DNA of 12,000 bases from positions 1 through 12,000 of the forward strand of contig DATKCN010000155.1 in the NCBI GenBank assembly GCA_035513175.1, written 5' to 3'. The position numbers and the translations under genes are program-made. Below the pieces are notes generated by a model. The model had not been told where the DNA came from. It ran no database searches and worked only from the letters and a program-made list of their open reading frames with translations. This document shows, in pieces, positions 1-6,324 of this stretch (within the stretch, counting starts at the first letter, position 1; each line of letters starts with the position of its first letter). The DNA is from DATKCN01 sp035513175 (GTDB lineage Bacteria > Chloroflexota > Chloroflexia > Thermomicrobiales > CFX8).

Positions 1-80
1 GGCCGCGCTGCCGATCCCAATTCAATCCCAATTCCCAATCTCCCCCTCTCCGCGCCGGGGAGGGGGCCGGGGGGTGGGGT
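1..80. repeat. Dispersed C/G-rich hairpin repeat, copy 1
   Basis: A small run of near-tandem CCCAAT-containing units (16-39) leads into a hairpin. Its left arm CCCCCTCTCC (42-51) pairs with GGGGAGGGGG (57-66), nine Watson-Crick pairs plus one T-G, around a 5-base loop. A G-rich tail follows (67-79). The same left flank (CCCAATCTCCCCCTCTCC) and a similar G-rich right side recur near 10607-10655, so this is a family of dispersed repeats and not a local oddity. It sits just upstream of the GH4 gene and could terminate transcription arriving from the left, but it has no T-tract. Confidence 0.6.
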
Positions 81-89
81 TCCCCGCGC

Positions 90-116
90 TACACTCCCCC
101 CGTATCGGAGAGGGAG
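90..116 (+). promoter_or_regulatory. Possible -10 and ribosome binding site of the GH4 gene
   Basis: TACACT at 90-95 resembles a -10 box, though no good -35 is visible because the upstream bases are the G-rich repeat. A strong purine-rich ribosome binding site, GGAGAGGGAG (107-116), ends 6 bases before the ATG at 123 and fixes that start. The promoter call is weak; the ribosome binding site is clear. Confidence 0.35.
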
Positions 117-122
117 CCCACT

Positions 123-1448
123 ATGACAACCCGAACACGCATCGTCATCATCGGCGGCGGCAGCTACAACTGGACGCCGATTCTGTTGCAGGACCTGGCG
201 CTGACGCCCGGCGTCGCCGGGGAGGTTGTGCTGCACGACATCGCTCCCGAGCCGCTGGAGGAGATGCGGCGCCTCGGCGGGCGCATCATCGAGGCCGCCG
301 GGGCCGACCTTGCCATCGACGCCACGACCGATCGCGCCGCCGCGCTGTCGGATGCCGATTTCGTGATCGTCACGATCAACGTTGGCGGGCTGGGCGCCAT
401 GCGCAACGATCTGGACATCCCGGCAAAGTACGGCGTCTTCCAGTCGGTCGGCGACACCGTCGGGCCGGGCGGGCTGGCGCGGGCGCTGCGCAACATCCCA
501 GTCATGGTCGAGATCGCGCGCGACATGGAGCGCCTGTGTCCCGATGCCTGGATGCTGAACGTCTCAAACCCCATGGCGACCATCACGCGGGCCGTGACGA
601 AGACGTCGTCCATCCGCGCTGTCGGTCTCTGCCATGAAATCGACAACGTGCGCCAGACCCTGCTGACGATGTTCGAGGCTGCCGAGGACGAGCTCGAGCT
701 GGTCGTGGCCGGCACGAACCACCTGCCGTGGCTGCTCGACCTGCGCGTGCGCGGCGAGGACGGCTTCGCCATGCTGCGGGAGCACACGCGGGCAGGTAAG
801 CCGATCCCGCTCAAGCCGGGCTACACGGGACCGCGCGAGCCGTTCCAGGACCACTGGCAATTGAAGCTGGCGCTGTTTGATGTCTTTGGCGCGCTGCCCG
901 CTGCCGGAGACCGGCACCTGGCAGAGTTCTTGCCGTACTTCCTGAGCGAGCAGGCGCGACGTGGCGCCGACTTCGGAGTGCAACTGACTACCATCGAGCA
1001 GCGCATGGCGATTGGGCAGGACGCCCGCGCCCGCTATGCCGCCTGGCTGGACGGCACCCATCAGCCCACGCTGGCGCGCTCCCACGAGGCCGTTGCTCCC
1101 ATCATCGCCGCCCTCACGCACGGCCGCTCCGTCAAGACGGTCGTCAACCTGCCCAACCATGGCCAGATCGACAACCTGCCCCGTGACGCTGTCGTTGAGA
1201 CCCTCGGCGCCGTCGGTCCGACCGGCGCCCACGGCATCGCCGTCGGCCCGCTGCCCTCCGGCGTGCTCAACACCGTCCACCCGCACGTCGTCAATCAGGA
1301 GATGATCGTCGAGGCCGCCCTCACCGGCGACCGCCAATTGGCCCTGCAAGCCCTCCTCAACGACCCGCTCGTGCGCGATTTCCGGTCAGCGGCGGGGATG
1401 CTGGACGAGCTGCTGGCCGCGCATGCGGCGTTTATTCCGTGGGTGTAG
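123..1448 (+). CDS. Family 4 glycoside hydrolase (NAD+ and divalent-metal dependent)
   Basis: A 441-residue protein of normal GH4 length, predicted cytoplasmic with no signal peptide. GH4 enzymes cleave glycosides by transient oxidation at C3 and elimination, using bound NAD+ and usually Mn2+. Visible features are an N-terminal Rossmann segment with VIIGGGSYNW (residues 8-17) and Asp39 at the end of the second strand; NVSNPMA (146-152); the metal-binding Cys-His pair in GLCHEI (Cys170, His171); GTNHLPW (197-203) with His200 as the likely second metal ligand; and GDRHLAEF (262-269). The Cys-His motif is typical of GH4 members acting on unphosphorylated sugars, whereas 6-phospho-glycosidases carry Cys-Asp or Cys-Asn followed by Pro. 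The exact sugar (alpha-glucoside, alpha-galactoside or uronide) cannot be read from the sequence. ATG 123 has a strong ribosome binding site. No sugar transporter or regulator adjoins it. The family call is secure; the substrate is open. Confidence 0.93.
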   Translation: MTTRTRIVIIGGGSYNWTPILLQDLALTPGVAGEVVLHDIAPEPLEEMRRLGGRIIEAAGADLAIDATTDRAAALSDADFVIVTINVGGLGAMRNDLDIPAKYGVFQSVGDTVGPGGLARALRNIPVMVEIARDMERLCPDAWMLNVSNPMATITRAVTKTSSIRAVGLCHEIDNVRQTLLTMFEAAEDELELVVAGTNHLPWLLDLRVRGEDGFAMLREHTRAGKPIPLKPGYTGPREPFQDHWQLKLALFDVFGALPAAGDRHLAEFLPYFLSEQARRGADFGVQLTTIEQRMAIGQDARARYAAWLDGTHQPTLARSHEAVAPIIAALTHGRSVKTVVNLPNHGQIDNLPRDAVVETLGAVGPTGAHGIAVGPLPSGVLNTVHPHVVNQEMIVEAALTGDRQLALQALLNDPLVRDFRSAAGMLDELLAAHAAFIPWV

Positions 1449-1457
1449 CAATTCCGG

Positions 1458-1590
1458 CTTCGTAGGGGCACATGGCAATGTGCCCGGTGGGAGCGCGCTC
1501 GCGCCGTTCGGCAGCAGCGTGTCCGGCATATCGTTGCATCCCGCACGGTCGGATGTCCAGCCGGGCGCATTGCCATGCGCGCCTACGAAG
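1458..1590. repeat. MITE-like element with 28-bp inverted repeats
   Basis: The left arm (1458-1485) starts CTTCGTAGGGGCACATGGC. The right arm (1563-1590) is its reverse complement with 25 of 28 positions matching. Each arm is also a small palindrome (for example GGGCACAT-GGCA-ATGTGCCC), so the element can form either two small hairpins or one long stem around a roughly 77-base middle. It lies between the GH4 gene (ending 1448) and the convergent hydrolase gene, whose TAG stop (1583-1585 on the minus strand) is inside the right arm. It encodes no convincing protein. It may work as a bidirectional terminator. The middle shows no other recognisable feature. Confidence 0.7.
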
Positions 1591-2488
1591 GCGCTTCCAT
1601 GAAATGAATGATCTCCGCCCGAACCTCGTCAGGCTGATCGCGGTAGGAGAAGTGGCCGCAGTCACGAAGCAGAACGAAGCGCGAGCCGGACATGGCGTCT
1701 GCTATGGGCTTGACGCATTCCACGGGGATGAAGTCGTAGTCGCCGTGCACGATGAGCGTCGGGACGGTGAGATGGTTGAGACGGGAGAGCAGGTCGTAGC
1801 CTTCCGCGAGCCACGTTTGCTGGAGGAGCCGATGCTCGATGGCTCGAGCGCGGAGAATGCCGTCGCTCGTGGCATTGGCCAGCAGATTGGCAACGAACGA
1901 CTCAAGCTGATCCGGTTGCCTGATCGTCGGGCTGAAGTGGACGCGGTAGTAGGCGGCGGCGTCGTCGGGATCGCCCGCCAGATATCCGGCGTTGGCTGAC
2001 AGCGCATGTAGCTGCTCGACGATGTCCGGGGTGTTGTCGCGGCGTGACTGGACAAACGCCGTCAGGTCGTGCCGTGTGATCGGCGCCGTGTTCATCAGGA
2101 TCAGGCGCGACACGCGCTCGGGATGACGCGCCGCGTATTCCAGCGCCAGCAGCCCGCCCCACGAGTGCCCCAGCAGCGCGACGGACTCCAGCCCGAAGTG
2201 CTCCCTGACGCGCTCCAGATCCTCCATCTCAGACGTCAGGCTGACATCCGCCGGCTGCACGCCAGCGGCGGACCGGCCACGGCCCCGCTGGTCGTAGTAG
2301 ATGAGACGGAAGGAGTCGGACAGCCAATCCAGTTCGGGCAGCAAGTACGTGTGGTCGAATTCTGGCCCGCCGTGCAGCACGATAATCGACTTTCCCTGCC
2401 CAACTTCACGGTAAAGCAGCGTCGCGCCATCGACCTGCACATACCCCTCGCGTGGCTCACGTCCGTTCGCGGAAAGGCTCTCTCGCAT
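1583..2488 (-). CDS. Alpha/beta hydrolase, proline iminopeptidase-like (peptidase family S33 type)
   Basis: A 301-residue cytoplasmic alpha/beta-fold hydrolase. The oxyanion-hole motif is HGGP (39-42), followed by YYDQRGRGRS (64-73), which is characteristic of prolyl iminopeptidases and their relatives. The nucleophile elbow is GHSWGG (107-112, Ser109). The acid is probably Asp252 in HGDYD (248-252), and the catalytic His is His279 in DCGHF. Residues about 135-235 form the helical cap that sets specificity. Family members release N-terminal proline or other residues from peptides, or hydrolyse small esters and amides; the substrate here is unknown. ATG 2486-2488 is supported by AGGAG (2498-2502, minus strand) with 9-base spacing. 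It is transcribed toward the GH4 gene. Its last two residues and stop codon fall in the inverted-repeat element, suggesting the repeat's insertion reset the C-terminus. Confidence 0.9.
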   Translation of the reverse strand: MRESLSANGREPREGYVQVDGATLLYREVGQGKSIIVLHGGPEFDHTYLLPELDWLSDSFRLIYYDQRGRGRSAAGVQPADVSLTSEMEDLERVREHFGLESVALLGHSWGGLLALEYAARHPERVSRLILMNTAPITRHDLTAFVQSRRDNTPDIVEQLHALSANAGYLAGDPDDAAAYYRVHFSPTIRQPDQLESFVANLLANATSDGILRARAIEHRLLQQTWLAEGYDLLSRLNHLTVPTLIVHGDYDFIPVECVKPIADAMSGSRFVLLRDCGHFSYRDQPDEVRAEIIHFMEAPS

Positions 2489-2529
2489 CGCTCACGCTCC
2501 TGACTATGCGACCGCGCTCGGAAAACTCG

Positions 2530-2535
2530 ATTGTA
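2530..2535 (-). promoter_or_regulatory. Possible -10 box of the alpha/beta hydrolase gene
   Basis: On the minus strand this reads TACAAT, five of six bases matching TATAAT, about 42 bases upstream of the ATG, which leaves room for a leader of roughly 35 bases. No good -35 hexamer is seen at 16-19 bases upstream; TTCACC at a 20-base spacing is the nearest. It is a candidate only. Confidence 0.3.
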
Positions 2536-2570
2536 CGGTCTCAGCAATCGACCACGGTGAATATGACAGA

Positions 2571-2894
2571 ATGAGTGGCTCCAGAATTGTCATGTTGAGC
2601 CGCGGCGAAACCCCCCTCAGTTGTGGCAGTTGCGGCTTCTGGGCGGGCGAACCGCGTGGCGTCCGAGGCCTGGAGTTGTGTCGGTTGCGACGTCACCATG
2701 ACAAGCCGAGACAGTGGTTCCGTGACGAGATCACTGTGTCCGACTACTCAGCATGGCAGGCATGCCGCGCCCAGCCCGATTGGCCTGCTGTCTCGGCGAG
2801 CGATGTGAGCGAACCTGATCCCTGTGCGAATGTCTCATCCACGCGGTTCGCACGTATAGTAGTCAGCACACCGGCGCGCGACTCGGTGCGCTAG
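2571..2894 (+). CDS. Doubtful small cysteine-containing protein
   Basis: A 107-residue ORF that I do not recognise. It has a CGSC pair (Cys18, Cys21), Cys37 in ELCRLRR, Cys65 in WQACRA and Cys85, and is rich in Trp and Arg in the middle. The CxxC-FW...C pattern recalls small putative zinc-binding proteins of bacteria, but the spacing is not diagnostic. GGTGA (2556-2560) lies 10 bases before the ATG. Against it: third-position GC is clearly lower than in neighbouring genes, residues after about 75 are low in character, and a promoter-like TATAGT (2855-2860) lies inside its 3' end. It could be a real accessory gene, a gene remnant, or chance. If it is not a gene, 2489-2900 holds only promoters. 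Confidence 0.28.
   Translation: MSGSRIVMLSRGETPLSCGSCGFWAGEPRGVRGLELCRLRRHHDKPRQWFRDEITVSDYSAWQACRAQPDWPAVSASDVSEPDPCANVSSTRFARIVVSTPARDSVR
2855..2860 (+). promoter_or_regulatory. Possible -10 box of the permease operon
   Basis: TATAGT, five of six bases matching TATAAT, lies about 69 bases before the ribosome binding site-linked position 2929. The best -35 at 17-base spacing is GTCTCA (2832-2837), a poor match. It is the only AT-rich -10-like site just ahead of the permease genes, so it is the best candidate for their promoter. Confidence 0.35.
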
Positions 2895-2915
2895 CCAATA
2901 GATATGTTTCCAGCC

Positions 2916-3000
2916 GAGGGAGACCTGCATCGTCACGGCGACCTGGGGGATCATCCTCCGCCGCTTCCAGACCTACACGCTCGTCCTGACGGTCGCCTTC
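2916..3000 (+). other. N-terminal coding extension of permease 1 with ribosome binding site but no standard start codon
   Basis: In the frame of the first permease the reading frame is open from 2902, after a TAG at 2899-2901. From 2932 it reads VTATWGIILRRFQTYTLVLT and continues into the first membrane helix. This matches the start of permease 2 (GITLRRL followed by a hydrophobic helix), so it is genuine coding sequence. GAGGGAG (2916-2922) is a good ribosome binding site. Exactly 6 bases after it is ATC (2929-2931), not ATG. No ATG, GTG or TTG occurs in frame before GTG 3001, which lies inside the helix. The true start is therefore ATC, or an ATG lost through mutation or a base error. Confidence 0.6.
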
Positions 3001-6000
3001 GTGACGATTCTGCTCGCGACCACCCTGCTCGCCAGCGGCCCGATGTACTCCGAGGCCGTCTACCTGGCCGGGGCTCAGCGCACCTTGCAGGACGCCGAGC
3101 CCGCTGACGTCTCGCTGCTGGCGACGACCCGCGCGCGTGGTCCCGCCTACGCGGCCGTCGACGAGCGGGTGACCCCCGCGCTGACGCCGCTGCTCGCCGG
3201 GGGCGGAGAGATCGCGCGTTCCGGCGCGTCGGAGTCGTATGCCCTGCCCGGCCAGGAGACAGTCAGCCAGCTCGCGTCGTTCCAGTTTCGGGACGGTCTG
3301 GAGCAGTACACGACACTGTCTGCCGGGAGCTGGCCGGTGGAATCCGGCGTCGCGGGCCACGTCGAGGCGGCGCTGCCTGCCGCGGCGGCGGAACTGCTTG
3401 AGATCGAGGTCGGCGACACGCTGCTCATGGTCAACCGGGTCGACCAGACCGAGGTCACGGCCACGGTCAGCGGCATCTTCGACATCGACAACATCTCGGA
3501 CCCTTACTGGCACGCCGAGACGATGGCCGTGGAGGGAGTGATCGAGGGATCGTCCTTCAACACCTACGGCCCGTTCTTCGTCCCCCGCGAGGTGTTTCTG
3601 GACACGTTCACGACCCGGCCCGCCACGCTGCAATGGCAGGCGTTCCCCCGCTACGACATGCTGGCCGTCGACGACCTGCCCCACCTCCGCGCCGAAGCAG
3701 GGCTGGCGGCCGGGCGCGCGAACGCCAACCGGGGCGCCGCGTCGGAAGTCACCGTTACGACGCGCATCCCGGCCATCATTACCGACATCGAGCGCTCGCT
3801 GCTGGCGACCCGCTCGGGAGTGCTGATCCTGACTATTCAGCTGGCGCTGCTGGCCGCCTATGCCCTCTTCCTCACCGCCGGGATTCTCGTCGATCAGCGC
3901 ACGGTCGAGACGGCGCTGGTCCGCTCGCGGGGCGCCGGTGTGCGGCAGATGCTTGTGCTTGCCTCCTTCGAGGGCTGCCTGCTGGTTGCGCCCGCCGTGC
4001 TGCTGGGTCCGCCACTGGCCGCGCTGGCGCTGCGGTTGCTGAACCGCTTCGGTCCGCTGTCGGGCATTGGATTGACCCTGCGCCCGGAATTAGCGCAGAC
4101 CTCGTGGCTGCTGGCGCTGGCCGCTGGGGCAGTCTGTCTGCTGACACTGACGCTGCCGGCCACCTTCTCGGCACGCTCGGTGCTCGACGCCCGTGCGGCG
4201 CGGGGTCGCGAGACGGGCACGTCGATCTGGCGGCGGGGTGGGCTGGATGTGATCGTCCTGGCGATTGCCGGGATCGGGCTGTTGCAGCTTCGCCGCTACG
4301 GCTCGCCAATCACCGAAACGGTGCAGGGCAGCGTCGACATCGACCCGCTGCTGGTGGCGGCCCCCGCGCTGGGATTGCTGGCCGGCGCCATCATCGCCCT
4401 GCGCATGATCCCGTGGGTGGGACGCCTCATCGAGCGCGTCACCACCAGCGGCAGCCGCCTGCCGCTGGCGCTCGGCGGCTGGCAGATCGGGCGGCGCCCC
4501 CTGCGCTATTCCCGCTCGGCGCTGCTGCTCACCCTCGCGCTCGGCATCGGCCTGTTCGCCGCAGCCTATACCACCACCTGGCGCACCTCGCAGGACGACC
4601 AGGCCGGCTACCAGACCGGCGCCGGCATCCGCCTGCAACCGAGCCGCCGGCCCAGCGCGATCTCTGAGCTGCACCTCACCCGCGCCCACACCGCCATCGA
4701 CGGTGTCACCCTTTCGATGCCCGTCGACACCTATAACGTCAACCTCTCGCGCACGCTCGGCTCGGCAACGCTCGTGTTGCTGGACGCTGATCTCGCGAGC
4801 GACATCGTGCACTTCCGCGACGATCTGGCTGCCAGCTCGTTCTCCGAGCTGATGGACCGGCTCGTCACGGGCCGTCCCGATCTCGTCACGATGCCGCTCG
4901 CCGGCCAGCCCGCGCGCGTCGCCCTGGACATCACCGCGGATTTCCCGCCGCCTTGCCCCGAAGAGGCGGCGTTTGACGGTCCCGTGCAACCCCCTGTGAC
5001 GCCACCGCCAGACCCTCCCGCCCCTGATGCCTGCATCGACCTCTCCATGTTTCCGGACCCGCGCTTGTACCATCCGACCGTGACCCTGTCGATCGTCCTG
5101 ATCGACGGCAACGGCAATCTGCACGTGCTGCGCGGAGAATCACTGCGCGATGTCAACGCTCCGCGCCGCTACGTCTTTCTGCTCGCAGCGGGCGATGGAC
5201 TCGCGCCGCAGTACCCCCTTCAGCTTGCCGCGGTCGAGCTGAGCTCCAACACGCCACAGTTTGTGCGAATTGAGGACGCCGTTACCCTGCATTCAATCGC
5301 GGTCAGCGACAGCCTGACGGGCGACGATTGGACGCCGGTGGAGCCGCCGGACAGCTGGACGTTGAGCGCGTCCACAATGCTCAGCGGCCAGGGGTCGCCC
5401 CCGGTCGCGGGCATCGACGAGATTCTCGACGATGGAACCATCTCGATCACGATTGATCTCGGGCACAGCTATCTGAGCAGCAGCCTGCCGGTCTACTTCT
5501 CGATTGCGCCCGAGGGCTCGGACTCGCTGGCCGCGCTACCGGTAATCGTGAACGAGCGCCTGCTGGAGATCGCGGCGCTTGAAATCGGCGACCGCATCAC
5601 CGTTGACTTCGCGGGCGGCGAGCGGACGCTGGAGGTCGCCGGGACGTTGCAGGCTTTCCCGACGCTCGATCCCGTTGCAGGGCTGGTTGTCATCGCCGAC
5701 TCAGAGACGCTCGGCGCATTGCAGCTTTCCGAGCCCGGCATCGCGCCCCGCGTCCCCCGCGAACGCTGGCTATCCGTGTCCGACAGCGCCGCCTCGGCGG
5801 CTGCCGAGACGCTCTCCGCCGCGCCGTTCTCCTCCTCCCGCGTGCAAGCGCGCGTGCTACGCTCCCAGTCGTTGCAGGCCGACCCCGTCACCCTCGGCAT
5901 GATCGGCGCGCTGTCGATCGGATTCGTCGCGGCGGCGATCTTCGCCGTGGCCGGATTCGCCATCAGCGTTACGACGACCGCACGCGAGCGGCTGACCGAG

Positions 6001-6321
6001 TTCGCCCTGCTGCGCGCCATCGGCCTCTCCCCGCGCCAGCTCGCCTCGTCGCTGATGTTCGAGAACGGCGTGCTCGTTGTCGTCAGCCTCGTGGCAGGCG
6101 CGACCCTCGGTCTGCTGCTGTCCTGGCTGGTCCTGCCGCTGATCACCGTCAGCCGCTCGGCCGGCGCGGTGTTTCCGGCGGCCATTGTGATCATCCCGTG
6201 GGGCACGATCGCGCTGCTGATGGCGAGCATCGTCGCGGTGCTGGCCGCCGCCAGTCTGCTCATCGTCATCTCGCTGCGGCGTCGCGGCCTCGGCGCCGCG
6301 CTGAGGATCGGGGAGGACTGA
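3001..6321 (+). CDS. Large FtsX/MacB-type ABC transporter permease (permease 1)
   Basis: A 1106-residue membrane protein, counted from GTG 3001, the first standard start; translation probably begins near 2929. There are ten predicted helices: one at the extreme N-terminus, then about 273-297, 317-346, 368-389, 413-431, 450-474, 506-527, 961-990, 1019-1049 and 1064-1092. Two FtsX domains are visible; the second has the characteristic ERLTEFALLRAIGLSPRQL after helix 8. Two extracytoplasmic domains (about 20-270 and 528-960) are present. The second is very large and contains a proline-rich stretch (about 647-680) bounded by two cysteines that could form a disulfide. Such permeases move lipoproteins, peptides or lipids by mechanotransmission, driven by a separate ATPase. 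No ATPase is nearby. The gene is coupled to permease 2, whose ATG starts 3 bases after this stop. The cargo is unknown. Confidence 0.88.
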   Translation: MTILLATTLLASGPMYSEAVYLAGAQRTLQDAEPADVSLLATTRARGPAYAAVDERVTPALTPLLAGGGEIARSGASESYALPGQETVSQLASFQFRDGLEQYTTLSAGSWPVESGVAGHVEAALPAAAAELLEIEVGDTLLMVNRVDQTEVTATVSGIFDIDNISDPYWHAETMAVEGVIEGSSFNTYGPFFVPREVFLDTFTTRPATLQWQAFPRYDMLAVDDLPHLRAEAGLAAGRANANRGAASEVTVTTRIPAIITDIERSLLATRSGVLILTIQLALLAAYALFLTAGILVDQRTVETALVRSRGAGVRQMLVLASFEGCLLVAPAVLLGPPLAALALRLLNRFGPLSGIGLTLRPELAQTSWLLALAAGAVCLLTLTLPATFSARSVLDARAARGRETGTSIWRRGGLDVIVLAIAGIGLLQLRRYGSPITETVQGSVDIDPLLVAAPALGLLAGAIIALRMIPWVGRLIERVTTSGSRLPLALGGWQIGRRPLRYSRSALLLTLALGIGLFAAAYTTTWRTSQDDQAGYQTGAGIRLQPSRRPSAISELHLTRAHTAIDGVTLSMPVDTYNVNLSRTLGSATLVLLDADLASDIVHFRDDLAASSFSELMDRLVTGRPDLVTMPLAGQPARVALDITADFPPPCPEEAAFDGPVQPPVTPPPDPPAPDACIDLSMFPDPRLYHPTVTLSIVLIDGNGNLHVLRGESLRDVNAPRRYVFLLAAGDGLAPQYPLQLAAVELSSNTPQFVRIEDAVTLHSIAVSDSLTGDDWTPVEPPDSWTLSASTMLSGQGSPPVAGIDEILDDGTISITIDLGHSYLSSSLPVYFSIAPEGSDSLAALPVIVNERLLEIAALEIGDRITVDFAGGERTLEVAGTLQAFPTLDPVAGLVVIADSETLGALQLSEPGIAPRVPRERWLSVSDSAASAAAETLSAAPFSSSRVQARVLRSQSLQADPVTLGMIGALSIGFVAAAIFAVAGFAISVTTTARERLTEFALLRAIGLSPRQLASSLMFENGVLVVVSLVAGATLGLLLSWLVLPLITVSRSAGAVFPAAIVIIPWGTIALLMASIVAVLAAASLLIVISLRRRGLGAALRIGED

Positions 6322-6324
6322 GCG

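Noticed and set aside
1472..1665. Short frames on both strands across the 1458-1590 inverted repeat
   Set aside because: They are created by the repeat's symmetry; none has a ribosome binding site or recognisable product.
2904..3107. ATG-started 67-residue frame covering the permease N-terminus in another frame
   Set aside because: The product is Pro/Arg/His-rich without homology, and the ATG has no upstream ribosome binding site. It was considered as a frameshifted permease start, but the ribosome binding site at 2916-2922 lies after it.
2863..3684. 273-residue antisense frame over the permease 1 start
   Set aside because: It overlaps the well-supported permease N-terminus, has no recognisable motif and has antisense-type composition.
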